Origin: Paraburkholderia polaris
GTDB lineage: Bacteria; Pseudomonadota; Gammaproteobacteria; Burkholderiales; Burkholderiaceae
Assembly (NCBI RefSeq): GCF_012927345.1
Contig: NZ_JABBGJ010000004.1
Location: 1-64,000 of the forward strand
Reading direction: 5' to 3'
DNA length: 64,000 nt
This document shows, piece after piece, positions 16,201 through 27,188 of this stretch. The notes below the pieces were generated by a model that ran no database searches, was not told the origin of the DNA, and saw nothing but the letters and a program-made list of their open reading frames with translations. The first letter of the stretch is position 1; each line of letters starts with the position of its first letter. The position numbers and the translations under genes are program-made.

Positions 16201-17208
16201 CTAAGCTAGCTCATCGCTGCTCGGGCGTGCGGATGGTCCGTCTGACCGGACGACTCCGGCTAGTGCCGCTGAACGATATTCCCGCGGTGGCACGCCATAT
16301 ATTGCTTTGAACGCGCGGCTAAAGTGCGCGCTATCGACAAAGCCGCACCGCGCAGCAATTTCGGCTACGGCAAGCTGGGCCAGCCGGGGATCGGTCAAAT
16401 GTCGCTTGCAGCGAGCGAGTCGTTGCGCCAGCACATAGTGCCGATAGTGCAAATTGCCTTCCGAAAGAAGTCCGTTCAGATACCGGGTCGATAAGCCCAT
16501 TCGTGTCGCAATCCCTTCAAGGCTCAGTCCACCATTCGTCAGATTCTGCTCGATCATTGCTTTCGCCTGCTGGAATTGCGCTGTGCGGTGTGCCGTTCTG
16601 TGGGTGGGCACCTTGTCCATGCGTTCCCATAGCGCCATCGTCACCAGATCTGCTGCAATGGCTCCCGCCTGTTGTGCTTCAAATCCTTCCATCGAACTAC
16701 TGACCGATACCAGACTGCGCACCATGTCCGCTGCGAGTCGAGCGTATGGCTGGTCGTAATCCAGAGGAGTCGCCGTTATCTTCCCGGTGTCGCCGATCCT
16801 GGCTGCGATAGCCTCGCGTGGGATGAGCATGTATGTGAAGGTCAGGTCCTCGAGAATGCGTTCCTCGTACACCCGCGTCGGGTCGGTGATATAGAACTGG
16901 CCGGGGCGGACCACCGCATGATTGTTGTCCTGACACACCGCAATGGCACCGGAGATCGGCATGATCAGTTTGATGCGATCTTCTTGCGAGCGCGCGATGT
17001 GCTCCACCTTTCTGCTTACTCGTTGCTCGGCGAGGAAACAGGTGCCAACATCGACCGGCCCGAGCGAGTTGCCCTTGACCCATGCATTGAATCGTTCAGG
17101 CGTATCGCACTGAAGGCCAATCGGAATATAAAACGACTCCACCACGTCACGGAAATAGCTGAACCGCTTTGTGACCGGCATGTCGTCGAGACTCAGGATC
17201 GAGCTCAC
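16201..17208 (-). CDS. AraC-family regulator (paralog 3)
   Basis: 335 residues. The sensor domain opens SLDDMPVTKRFSYFRDVVES and carries PGQFYITDPTRVYEERILED. The C-terminal double HTH spans GLSLEGIATRMGLSTRYLNG to DSAHFSRAFKAIYGVPPREY. It has a 20-residue Ser/Pro-rich C-terminal tail not seen in the other paralogs. The ATG start aligns with paralogs 1, 2 and 4. It faces away from paralog 4, with a broken AraC copy between them. No target gene is obvious. Confidence 0.93.
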   Translation of the reverse strand: MSSILSLDDMPVTKRFSYFRDVVESFYIPIGLQCDTPERFNAWVKGNSLGPVDVGTCFLAEQRVSRKVEHIARSQEDRIKLIMPISGAIAVCQDNNHAVVRPGQFYITDPTRVYEERILEDLTFTYMLIPREAIAARIGDTGKITATPLDYDQPYARLAADMVRSLVSVSSSMEGFEAQQAGAIAADLVTMALWERMDKVPTHRTAHRTAQFQQAKAMIEQNLTNGGLSLEGIATRMGLSTRYLNGLLSEGNLHYRHYVLAQRLARCKRHLTDPRLAQLAVAEIAARCGFVDSAHFSRAFKAIYGVPPREYRSAALAGVVRSDGPSARPSSDELA

Positions 17209-17408
17209 GTAGGATCACCTTTGACAATGGCGTTTGTGGGGCGAAGAAGACCGCATCGGGCATTTCGTCGTACATTGATCCGTAAAGCGAAGCGTCTAAC
17301 TGTTTGCACAGTCGCGTCCATCCTGTTTTTCCCGGTGGGGGCAGAATGGTCGGCGCAGTCAACATGCATTGTGCGCGCGGAATGAGGCAGCGTAGTTGCA
17401 GACCCGTC

Positions 17409-17434
17409 GGCCGTGCGGCCATGTCCGCACGGCC
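17409..17434. repeat. Perfect 10-bp inverted repeat (hairpin)
   Basis: GGCCGTGCGG and its exact reverse complement are separated by 6 bases. It lies between paralog 3 and the broken AraC copy. No T-run follows on either strand, so a terminator role is uncertain. It could be structural debris or an operator. Confidence 0.5.
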
Positions 17435-17499
17435 GGACCGGCTTGACCTCGTCGCGAACGCGTGCGCGCCAGAGGACGACGGCTCCGCCGTAGACAACC

Positions 17500-17820
17500 C
17501 CGACGATGAGAGTACATCTCGCTGACAGGCCGCTTTCGAGCAGCGTGACCGGCGCCTCACTGGGAATGAGGTTCTCAGAAATAGAGAACTTCCTGAGCCG
17601 GCATAAAATGGATTTTGCACAGTTCCTGCAACATATTCGGTTGCGCCGTTGCGCACAGACGCTGGCCGATGCGCGCTACAACGACTACAGTACAACGGAG
17701 ATTGCACGTATGTATGCGTCTTGTGCGCTGAGCAGTTCTGCTCGGCATTTGCCGCGGCCTACGGAGCGGTGCCCATCGCGTACCGATCGACAAATCAAAC
17801 GCCGGATCGCCAACCATGAC
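17500..17820 (+). pseudogene. Broken AraC-family gene, C-terminal HTH only
   Basis: From about 17566 the plus strand reads RFSEIENFLSRHKMDFAQFL and IRLRRCAQTLADARYNDYST, then TEIARMY, which is the AraC HTH1-HTH2 linker. A frameshift at about 17710-17720 moves the rest to the next frame: CAEQFCSAFAAAYGAVPIAYRS, matching the HTH2 end ...HFSRAFKAAYGMSPRDYR. The sensor domain is absent. It is therefore a fifth AraC copy, deleted at the 5' side and frameshifted, directly upstream of intact paralog 4. Confidence 0.75.
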
Positions 17821-17853
17821 GGCCAAGGCGGCGGAGCCACATGAGGAGAAGTG

Positions 17854-18810
17854 ATGGCCGCAAGCATGAATCTCGACGAGATTCCCGTCAATCGGCGCTT
17901 CAGTTACTGGCGGGACATGGCCGAGGACCTCTATGTCCCGGTTAGCCTCGCGTGCAGCTCGCCGGAGACGTTCCGCTTTGAGTGGGACGGTCGCTTCGTG
18001 GGCGATACATGGGCCGGTACGTCGTTGATGACGCCGCTGGATGTCAGCCGGACACGTCAGCATATCGCCCGCTCCGAAAACGACGCAATCAAGGTAGTGC
18101 TGCCCTTATCGGGCGCGATCTCGGTCAGCCAGGAAGGCAATGAAGCGCAGGTGCGCGCCGGGCAGTTCTACGTTGTCGACCCGGCAAAGCCGTATCAGGA
18201 ATCGATCACCGAAGACCTCACCTTCATCTGGCTGCATGTGCCGCGCGCGTCGTTCGCAGCACAGATTGGACGACTCGAAGCGGTCACGGCCACTGCCCTC
18301 GGCAACGAGACTCCTTACGCCCGGCTTTCAATGAACTATGTACTGAGTTTGTCGAAAGTCTGGGACGACATCACGGGAGACGCCAGCGTTCACGCCAATT
18401 CAGTAGCGCTGGATCTTTTGACCATGGTGCTTTGGGAACGGACGCAGCAGGTGCGTCTCCACACCAGCGTACATCGCACAGCGCAGTTCCAGCGAGCAAA
18501 GTCGTTTATCGATGAACATCTGGCAGATCCATCGCTAACGCTTGCCGGCGTCGCGGCAGCGTTGAGTGTCTCCACGCGGCACGTGCCGGAACTCCTGGCA
18601 GAGTACGGCGTATCGTATCGACGATACGTGCTCGAACAACGGCTTGCGCGCTGCGCGAGTGAGCTTGCCGATCCACGCTTGGCACACCGGACCGTCACGG
18701 ATATCGGGTACTCGTGGGCGTTCTTCGACTCCGCACATTTCAGCAAGGCATTCAAAACGGCGTATGGCATGTCGCCGCGCGACTATCGCGCGCAGATGCA
18801 ACCAGGCTGA
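17854..18810 (+). CDS. AraC-family regulator (paralog 4)
   Basis: 318 residues. The sensor domain opens MNLDEIPVNRRFSYWRDMAE and contains RAGQFYVVDPAKPYQESITE. The C-terminal HTH runs from LTLAGVAAALSVSTRHVPEL to DSAHFSKAFKTAYGMSPRDY. AGGAG lies 5 bases before the ATG, better placed than for the GTG three bases upstream. By eye it is closest to paralog 1. It is convergent with katG and separated from it by a strong hairpin. Confidence 0.93.
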   Translation: MAASMNLDEIPVNRRFSYWRDMAEDLYVPVSLACSSPETFRFEWDGRFVGDTWAGTSLMTPLDVSRTRQHIARSENDAIKVVLPLSGAISVSQEGNEAQVRAGQFYVVDPAKPYQESITEDLTFIWLHVPRASFAAQIGRLEAVTATALGNETPYARLSMNYVLSLSKVWDDITGDASVHANSVALDLLTMVLWERTQQVRLHTSVHRTAQFQRAKSFIDEHLADPSLTLAGVAAALSVSTRHVPELLAEYGVSYRRYVLEQRLARCASELADPRLAHRTVTDIGYSWAFFDSAHFSKAFKTAYGMSPRDYRAQMQPG

Positions 18811-18857
18811 TCCGCGCGGCGACCTGAAAGGTTATCCCTCGCATGGCTGGGCGAAGT

Positions 18858-18883
18858 CCCGCCAGGGTGACAACCCCGGCGGG
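18858..18883. terminator. Hairpin between convergent AraC and katG genes
   Basis: CCCGCCAGGG (18858-18867) pairs with CCCCGGCGGG (18874-18883) with one A-C mismatch and a 6-base loop. It lies in the 86-base gap between two convergent genes and probably terminates both. There is no long T-tract. Confidence 0.7.
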
Positions 18884-18896
18884 TTCCCGCGCCCGC

Positions 18897-21455
<2,559 letters not shown>

Positions 21456-22289
21456 TCAGTCGTAGGCCAGGGCCCACTGAGCTCCACGCAACCAGCATCG
21501 CTCATCTGGCAGATCACCGGTGCGGTACAGGCGTGTTACGGCGCGCCAGCCGCCCTTTTGAAAGGCGGCGTCAAGCGCGGCTTCCGACGCGTCATCGCGC
21601 CCTCCTTCGCACGGGTAGAGGCCGACCGCGGAGATCCAGGCGGCGAAATATTCATCGCCATTGCGTTCAATTCGAAATACCGCACCGTGTTGGTAATTCG
21701 GCGTCAGGGGGAGAATCAGCCGGCCGCCGTCGTTTAAGCGATCGAGCCAGACGTCGGCGGGATGGGTTACGCCCGCGTTGACATAGATCACGTCAGCCCG
21801 ATCAAAGGACATCGAGAAGCCGTCGCCCTGGAGCACCTGAACGTTCGTCGCATTCGAGAAATTCGTGGCCGCGCGCCTGGCTAAGCCGGCATCGAACTCG
21901 ATGGCGGTGATCCTGCCAGAAGGGCCAACGAGACAGGCCATGATGGCCGTGTAGTAGCCGACACCCGCTCCAATATGAACCACGTGGTCACCGGCTCGAA
22001 TGTCGGCGCTTGCGAGAAGCGACACATGGTAGGACGGCATGCCGTTGTTAAGGCCGCGTTCCGGAATGATGCCAATCAGAACATCGGCATAAAGATGGAC
22101 GGGATCGGCGTCAGGCGTCGGGATGTAACCGACGGAGTGCAAGATTGGCCACGGCCCGGGACCCAGATAGCGTTCTCGTTCGACCGCAGCGAATGCCGCC
22201 TCAATGCCCGGATTTGTAATGCCTTCCGAAGCCATGAGCCGCCTGGCATACGCTCGGCGGACGATGGCAAGCTTTTGCTGACGATCCAT
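21456..22289 (-). CDS. PCMT-like (protein-L-isoaspartate O-methyltransferase family) methyltransferase
   Basis: 277 residues. A class I SAM-binding core lies at about 110-190: motif I is VVHIGAGVGYYTAIMA, motif post-I ITAIEFD, and motif II DVIYVNAGVT. The N-terminal part (RRLMASEGITNPGIEAAFAA, then VERERYLGPGPW) is the PCMT-type lid. True PCMT has HVLEIGTGSGY and a Ser/Thr-rich substrate loop; here motif I is VGYYTA and about 60 extra residues follow the core, so the substrate may not be isoaspartyl protein. No neighbour suggests a role. Single-gene unit. Confidence 0.85.
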   Translation of the reverse strand: MDRQQKLAIVRRAYARRLMASEGITNPGIEAAFAAVERERYLGPGPWPILHSVGYIPTPDADPVHLYADVLIGIIPERGLNNGMPSYHVSLLASADIRAGDHVVHIGAGVGYYTAIMACLVGPSGRITAIEFDAGLARRAATNFSNATNVQVLQGDGFSMSFDRADVIYVNAGVTHPADVWLDRLNDGGRLILPLTPNYQHGAVFRIERNGDEYFAAWISAVGLYPCEGGRDDASEAALDAAFQKGGWRAVTRLYRTGDLPDERCWLRGAQWALAYD

Positions 22290-22327
22290 TTCGAGACCTT
22301 TACGTGCGACATGCCTTCCACCTCAGC

Positions 22328-22475
22328 TTAGCCGAATGTAAATGCATACGCTTGCACGCCCGGCCCCAGAAACTCGATCGAGAATGTGTGATCCGCAACA
22401 TCGCAGGATTGCCGCACGAGTTGGTAAAGACGCTGCCCGGCGACCGTGCCGCCCGGGTGTGAACCGTGTCCCGCG
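22328..22475 (-). pseudogene. DipZ/TlpA-like protein, C-terminal remnant
   Basis: The minus strand ends in a normal stop after HPGGTVAGQRLYQLVRQ, then DHTFSIEFLGPGVQAYAFTFG. That tail closely matches the C-terminal carbohydrate-binding-like domain of DipZ cytochrome-c-biogenesis/thioredoxin fusions (G.V..QRLYQLIRQ....DR.FEIEFLDPG..AFAFTFG). Upstream of about 22475 the frame loses similarity and meets a stop. No DsbD or thioredoxin domains are present, so only the last 45-50 residues survive. Confidence 0.6.
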
Positions 22476-22708
22476 CCTCGCCGCCGGACGACGGATTTTC
22501 CCGATCGGATTCCAGCCCGTCAGCGCAGCGAAAGCTCCGTGGCCGCGACGGAAGTGGCCAAGGTAGCAACCAGGCGCGTGTTGATGTGTAAGCCAGACTT
22601 TCTACAATGAATGTACCGGTACGTAGGGGCGCCAGATTGTCTGAAGAATCTCCCCAGCCGGTCATCGATGGCTGGAGGCCGCGCGCTCGTGTCGCGTGGG
22701 GATTCCTC

Positions 22709-22930
22709 ATGAAACCTGATCAGATGGAAGCGACTGAAAATCCGGAGGAAACGACCGGGAACAAGGTGCGGGTCCTGCTTGCGACTATCGGCACTTTGAT
22801 GGCAGTTTTCGGTATCGCTATTTGCGTATTTGGCCTCGTCGAGTTCAACTCGACGAAGGTCATTACCGGCGTGTGTGTCATCGTCGTGTCGACGATCACC
22901 TACATTTTGATGCTGACGGGAGCCGGATGA
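22709..22930 (+). CDS. Small inner-membrane protein, function unknown
   Basis: 73 residues. A charged N-terminus (MKPDQMEATENPEETTGNK) is followed by two membrane helices, about residues 20-42 (VLLATIGTLMAVFGIAICVF) and 50-70 (VITGVCVIVVSTITYILMLT). A GGGGA site lies 8 bases before the ATG. An in-frame extension upstream is possible but less protein-like. No family recognised. It lies between the DipZ remnant and the GlxA regulator, reading toward the latter. Confidence 0.55.
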   Translation: MKPDQMEATENPEETTGNKVRVLLATIGTLMAVFGIAICVFGLVEFNSTKVITGVCVIVVSTITYILMLTGAG

Positions 22931-23046
22931 GGAGAACCGATGCGCGGCTCCGCGCATAAATCGAAAGCAGCGATCGGACCGGCCCGCTTGCTGCCGTTCG
23001 CGAAAGAGCGAAGCGGACAGTCAAACCTGTCCATGCCAGATCAACG

Positions 23047-24042
23047 TCACGCTTCGTACGCGCTCGGCCTGAACTGCCTCGGGGTTGCGCCGACAAGCTT
23101 ACGCATCATTCTTCTGAGCGCCGTTGCGTCGCTGTAGCCCACTTGCCCGGCGATCTGCTCGACAGTCATCCGACTCGTGGCAAGCAGCATGCGCGCCCTG
23201 CCAAGCCGAATGCTTTGCAACAAATCCTGCGCGCTGCGACCCGTGGCGGCCCGAACGTGACGCGTGAACGTTCGTTCCGACATGCAAAACTGCGCCGCCA
23301 GCTCCGCCAAACCAGGCAGTTCAGGCAGCGAGGCCTCTACATACGCGACGATCTTGCTGATGAGCTCGCTCCCACTGGCGAACAGAGACGCAGAGATGAA
23401 CGGTGCCTGCGCCTGCCGCGCGTCGATAAGAAGCACACGAGATAACGTATCTGCTAACGCCGGACCGAACCTGTCACGGAGCAAATACAACAGCAAATCG
23501 GTTTGAGCGAGTGCTGCGCCCGCTGTCACGACCTGGCCGTCTTCAATCACCATCCGGTTTGCATCGACAGTGCAGCGTTTATCCACACGTTGAAGTAACG
23601 AGGCTAGCCACCACGACGTTGTCACCCGGCGACCGGCTAGCAGACCGGCCGCCTGTAGCAGGAAAACAGCAGAACAGGACGCCGCGACGGTGCCGCCACG
23701 CTTCGCGTGAGCCCGTAAAGCCTTTATTGCCGTGAGCGCGTCGTCTTGTTCCAAACGGCCCGGAATATCGAGCGGGCTTTCCAGCCCCAGTCCCGGCACG
23801 ATCCAGATCGAACCATCGGCGCGCGTGGCCTTCGGCAAAGGCTTCGCATCGATTGCAAGGCCGTGCCCGAGTTGCACCCTGTTGCCGGCAGTCGAGTAGA
23901 TACGCCATCGAGGGGCAGCGACGCCGACGCGTGCTGCCACCGAAGCTGCAGCCGACAGTATGTCGAGTGTTAGCGCGACGCTCGAGGGATAAGCGCCGCC
24001 AAGAACGAGAATCGTGAAATCACAGAATGGCTGGATACGCAT
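23047..24042 (-). CDS. GlxA-family transcriptional regulator (DJ-1/PfpI + AraC HTH)
   Basis: 331 residues. Residues 1-180 form a DJ-1/PfpI domain with the nucleophile-elbow region AASCSAVFLLQAAGLLAGRR, followed by TTSWW as in the GlxA group. The C-terminal 100 residues are an AraC double HTH (LAAQFCMSERTFTRHVRAAT, then AGQVGYSDATALRRMMRKLV). ATG13 of the longest frame was taken because the strand that opens the domain (FCDFTILVLGGAYPSSVALT) follows closely. It is divergent from the tautomerase gene 82 bases away and probably regulates it. Confidence 0.92.
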   Translation of the reverse strand: MRIQPFCDFTILVLGGAYPSSVALTLDILSAAASVAARVGVAAPRWRIYSTAGNRVQLGHGLAIDAKPLPKATRADGSIWIVPGLGLESPLDIPGRLEQDDALTAIKALRAHAKRGGTVAASCSAVFLLQAAGLLAGRRVTTSWWLASLLQRVDKRCTVDANRMVIEDGQVVTAGAALAQTDLLLYLLRDRFGPALADTLSRVLLIDARQAQAPFISASLFASGSELISKIVAYVEASLPELPGLAELAAQFCMSERTFTRHVRAATGRSAQDLLQSIRLGRARMLLATSRMTVEQIAGQVGYSDATALRRMMRKLVGATPRQFRPSAYEA

Positions 24043-24124
24043 GAAAGATGTCCTGACAGACACTCGGATTCTGCGCATCCCCGCGCTCTAATGCAAGCTC
24101 CTGTCCACAAATAAAGGGATTCAG

Positions 24125-24583
24125 TTGCCAAACATTCTCGTCAAACTTCCCAAGGATTCTTTTCCCAACCAGCATCGCGAGACGCTAGTACGTCTGCTTA
24201 ATGATGCGGCTGCAAGTGCAGAACAGATTCCCGACGACCCGAAGAAGCGCACCCTATGCTGGGTCGTGGTCGACGAAGTCGCGCCGGGATTCTGGACGTG
24301 CGGAGCAATAGACGTGACAGCACAGCTTTTGCCGTGCGTTGCGATGATTTACCTGCCCGCTGGGGTGCTGGACGGGGCCGCCCGTGCCCGATACGTCGGC
24401 CTGGTCCACGATGCCTTCAGGCAGGCGTCGCCCCCTGCAGACCAACGTCGGCTGGCTACGTCAGTGATCGTGCATGATGTCGCGGAGGGCTCATGGGGAG
24501 TAAACGGCGCAATCTGGCGCCTCCCAGACTTCGCGGAGGCGGCCGGGTTCGCCCACTTGAAATCACTTTGCCCTGCTAACTGA
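24125..24583 (+). CDS. Tautomerase-superfamily protein with TTG start
   Basis: 152 residues. The product begins Met-Pro (MPNILVKLPKDSFPNQHRE); Pro becomes residue 1 after Met removal, the catalytic base in this superfamily. The start codon is TTG, and the only alternative would delete the Pro. A GGGA site lies about 6 bases upstream. The later part is roughly a second beta-alpha-beta unit (LLPCVAMIYLPAGVLDGAAR, then VHDAFRQA), closing with WGVNGAIWRLPDFAEAAG. This two-unit length fits the fused tautomerase / malonate-semialdehyde-decarboxylase-like branches. Divergent from the GlxA regulator. Confidence 0.75.
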   Translation: MPNILVKLPKDSFPNQHRETLVRLLNDAAASAEQIPDDPKKRTLCWVVVDEVAPGFWTCGAIDVTAQLLPCVAMIYLPAGVLDGAARARYVGLVHDAFRQASPPADQRRLATSVIVHDVAEGSWGVNGAIWRLPDFAEAAGFAHLKSLCPAN

Positions 24584-24613
24584 CCCTACGTTAGGACGTT
24601 GCCGGCGAGATGC

Positions 24614-24862
24614 TCATCCTGTGATCTGTCGCATGGTGGTTCGATAGCCGGTCAACGTCCGACGTGAGAGCGCCGACGCGAGACGAGCCTGTTGGCGCCA
24701 TTGCACGAAACTCATGCCAGTCTGCGCAACGAAGTGCCTGCGCGCGGTTCGCGCCGAAAGGCCCGCCCACAAAGCGGGCTCGGCAAGCGTTCTCTCGACT
24801 TCCAGATGCCCGATCAGAAGGTTCGCTATCGCGAGTAGCCGACGCTCGGCCGGCATGGGCAC
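24614..24862 (-). pseudogene. AraC-family HTH fragment
   Basis: The minus strand reads RRLLAIANLLIGHLEVERTL, then LSARTARRHFVAQTGMSFVQ and WRQQARL. This aligns by eye with the HTH1 of the intact AraC protein at 25738 (PRSLSRRFVAETGFTFTTWRQRARL). The rest of the HTH (LGY..VSAF..FRR.FG) is replaced by unrelated residues before the stop, and the sensor domain is absent. Both ends have been lost. Confidence 0.7.
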
Positions 24863-25029
24863 TGCGGGACGCAGCGACGCTCGCCGGCGCGGCGGCGAGC
24901 GGGCCGGACCTGCGTCAGGCCGTCTCCAGATACGAAATTGCGATGCGCGAGTGGGCGAAAGCCGCGATCAGCGCTTCCGACAACGGCGCGCGTCGGTTGT
25001 TCCGCGCGACCACCATTCACGAGGCATAA
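24859..25029 (+). pseudogene. Flavin monooxygenase, C-terminal remnant
   Basis: The plus strand reads ALRDAATLAGAAASGPDLRQ, then AVSRYEIAMREWAKAAISAS and DNGARRLFRAT, to a stop. This is the final helical region of PHBH-fold FAD monooxygenases (..ALRDA..LA..L......L..YE..MR......V..S). The FAD and substrate domains are missing. It is joined head-to-head with the AraC fragment at about 24860. It does not look like the missing half of the monooxygenase at 15220, which belongs to a different subgroup. Confidence 0.65.
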
Positions 25030-25032
25030 AAG

Positions 25033-25641
25033 TCAGTACAAATCGTTGCGCACGGAGCGGTAGTATGCGTCATCCATCTCGTTGGCCGCAGCTTTGCTCT
25101 GCCCCGTCAATACCGCTTTCATGTCGCCCAGCGACGGCACGCTCTTCCCGTCAATGTATGCGTCCGCACTCCAGAGATTCGCCCGGTTGATCGCCTTTCC
25201 GCAATGGAACAGCACTTCGTCGATTGAGACCACGATCGCGGTCTTGGGCATGCGCCCTGCCTCGGCAAGGCGCGCTAGCAGATCCGGGCTCACGGAGAGC
25301 GCACCGCGCCCGTTAATGCGCAAGAAAACCTCAAGCCCGGGGAAGATAAACAGCATGGCCACGCGATTGTCGTCGACCAGGTTCTGCAAGGATGCGATGC
25401 GGTTGTTTCCCGGCCAATCGGCGAACGCCACGGTCCTGTCGTCCAGAACATGCACGAAGCCCGGTGCGCCTCCACGCGGGGATGCGTCCAACCCATCTGC
25501 ATTGCCCGTCGCCAGACAGAAAAACGTCGCGACCCTCAGGTAGGCAACATGAAAAGGCAGCAGATGATCCATCACGCCTTTGACGATCATTTCCGATGGC
25601 GGAGCATAGAGTTGGCTCAAGTCGACGGCGGCCTCAGACAT
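25033..25641 (-). CDS. Pyridoxamine-5'-phosphate-oxidase-family FMN protein
   Basis: 202 residues. The split-barrel FMN-binding pattern is visible: FFCLATGNADGLDASPRGGA, then VAFADWPGNNRIASLQNLVD and VAMLFIFPG.EVFLRINGRG. This matches the MSMEG_1061-type PPOX subgroup (TxxxDGxxxxSPRG...RxD/N..NxxxN). Members reduce F420 or FMN-linked substrates or bind heme or flavin; the substrate is not inferable. It is divergent from an AraC gene 96 bases away, which is a likely regulator. Confidence 0.88.
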   Translation of the reverse strand: MSEAAVDLSQLYAPPSEMIVKGVMDHLLPFHVAYLRVATFFCLATGNADGLDASPRGGAPGFVHVLDDRTVAFADWPGNNRIASLQNLVDDNRVAMLFIFPGLEVFLRINGRGALSVSPDLLARLAEAGRMPKTAIVVSIDEVLFHCGKAINRANLWSADAYIDGKSVPSLGDMKAVLTGQSKAAANEMDDAYYRSVRNDLY

Positions 25642-25737
25642 GGCATTTCCCCTGGAAAATTGACATGAAGCAGAGGATAGCGCCGGCTAGTGTGGCGCTG
25701 GTAAGCTATAGCTGCCATCCAATAGCTCAAAGATGCC

Positions 25738-26553
25738 ATGCTCGCGTCACAGCTTCTGCAAGAAAAAATAAATCGCGTCCACTCGATGACGGACAGCGAT
25801 CCGCCGCTCATTGCCGTGGCGGGGCGGCAAAGCGAGCCCAGGGTATCCGATCCTCATAGCCATCCGTCCGGTCAGTTGCTGGGTCTATTCTCCGGCCTGC
25901 TGACGGTGAGAACCAGGCTGGGTGCATGGGTAGTGCCAACAACGCGTGCCGTGTGGATCCCGCCGTCGCATGTCCACGCAGCGCGGTCGCACGGACCGTT
26001 TTCTGGCTGGGCCGTGTACATAGCGCCGGCTTACTGTGCTGAATTGCCAGGCGAGGCGCGCACCATTGAGGTTTCGGGACTGCTGCGCGAGGCCGTTTTG
26101 AGCGCGGCGCAGTGGGAGTTGGGACCGTTGGATCGTAGGCAGACACACGTCGTCAACGTCATTCTCGACGAGATCGCTGGCGCTCCGCCGGACGAGTTCG
26201 GCCTGCCCATGCCGCGAGACGCACGCCTGAGCCGTATCGCCGTCGAGTTGGTCGACGACCCTGCGATATCTCGTACGCTCACCGAGTGGGCGCAATTGGT
26301 GAATGTTGCGCCCCGCAGCCTGAGCCGGCGCTTTGTCGCGGAAACCGGATTTACCTTTACAACGTGGCGCCAACGAGCTCGACTCATGCGTGCGCTCGAG
26401 CTACTGGCGGCCGGGCAACCGGTTACGGCCGTCGCCCTGGATCTGGGCTACGACAACGTCAGTGCTTTCATTGCGCTGTTTCGTCGAACCTTCGGTATGA
26501 CACCGGGGCGTTATTTTTCTGCATCGCATGTTTGTCAGCCAATAGCCATATAG
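25738..26553 (+). CDS. AraC-family regulator with cupin sensor domain
   Basis: 271 residues. This type is different from the four paralogs. The N-terminal cupin (HSHPSGQLLGLFSGLLTVRT, then WVVPTTRAVWIPPSHVHAAR) is that of the YdeC/NimR-like group. The C-terminal HTH includes PRSLSRRFVAETGFTFTTWR and YDNVSAFIALFRRTFGMTPG. The start could be the ATG at 25738 or the one at 25786; neither has a strong ribosome site. Probably controls the divergent PPOX gene. Confidence 0.9.
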   Translation: MLASQLLQEKINRVHSMTDSDPPLIAVAGRQSEPRVSDPHSHPSGQLLGLFSGLLTVRTRLGAWVVPTTRAVWIPPSHVHAARSHGPFSGWAVYIAPAYCAELPGEARTIEVSGLLREAVLSAAQWELGPLDRRQTHVVNVILDEIAGAPPDEFGLPMPRDARLSRIAVELVDDPAISRTLTEWAQLVNVAPRSLSRRFVAETGFTFTTWRQRARLMRALELLAAGQPVTAVALDLGYDNVSAFIALFRRTFGMTPGRYFSASHVCQPIAI

Positions 26554-26643
26554 CCCACATCCCCAACAGAATGGGATGTGCCTGCCGCAGAGGGAGGCAT
26601 GCGTGGTTGCCGCAAGCAGCCGTTCCTGCAAAAGGAAAATCGT

Positions 26644-27141
26644 ATGTTGATGCGTGACGCAATCCCTACCGCCCTGACCCGAGGATCCGCCCTTCTTTCG
26701 GAAGACCCGATTGGCACGGCCTCGCTAAAGACCTTCCACCATACGTTCGACATTTATCTGAAAGACTCGAACGCGTTCATGAATACGTATTTCTCACGTT
26801 ACTTCGAGTGGCAAGGTGTTTGCCGCGAGCGGTGGTTTCATGAGTGCATACACAACGACTTGCTGGGATCGGACGGCATGTTCGTGACCAAACGCGCGCA
26901 CCAGGAATACGTCCACGAAACCTTCCCTTTCCAGCGCGTGGATTGCTATCTGAACACGGTGCAGGTCAAGCAGTGCTCGGCCTACCTGCTGTTTCGCTTT
27001 TGTGTGGATGGGCGCCAGGTTTCACAGGGCTACCAGCAGATCCTGTATGCCGGACGGGACCGGAAGATCAGGCGCTTCCCGGAAGGGATCGTCGAGCGGG
27101 TCAAGGAGTATGAACTGCTGTCGACGGCGCTAGCCGCCTGA
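26644..27141 (+). CDS. Hot-dog-fold thioesterase-like protein
   Basis: 165 residues. A 4-hydroxybenzoyl-CoA-thioesterase-like hot-dog pattern is visible: FHHTFDIYLKDSNAFMNTYF, the helix SRYFEWQGVCRERWF, and strands VDCYLNTVQVKQCSAYLLFR and QVSQGYQQILYAGRD. The D(S)NAFMNTYFSRYFEWQG segment resembles the D..G.vyf..y..w.. catalytic region of TebC/enediyne-type thioesterases. AAAGGA lies 8 bases before the ATG. It is convergent with the sensor kinase gene. It may hydrolyse an acyl-CoA or acyl-carrier thioester; the role is unknown. Confidence 0.7.
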   Translation: MLMRDAIPTALTRGSALLSEDPIGTASLKTFHHTFDIYLKDSNAFMNTYFSRYFEWQGVCRERWFHECIHNDLLGSDGMFVTKRAHQEYVHETFPFQRVDCYLNTVQVKQCSAYLLFRFCVDGRQVSQGYQQILYAGRDRKIRRFPEGIVERVKEYELLSTALAA

Positions 27142-27142
27142 G

Positions 27143-27181
27143 CTCAGCGGCTGACTTTCGCCGTTCAGTTTTTCCGCTGAG
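27143..27181. terminator. Inverted repeat downstream of the thioesterase gene
   Basis: CTCAGCGG at 27143-27150 pairs with CCGCTGAG at 27174-27181. The 23-base interior can itself fold (CTGA/TCAG). GTTTTT lies inside the loop side. Probably the terminator for the thioesterase gene. Confidence 0.45.
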
Positions 27182-27188
27182 TTCCATC

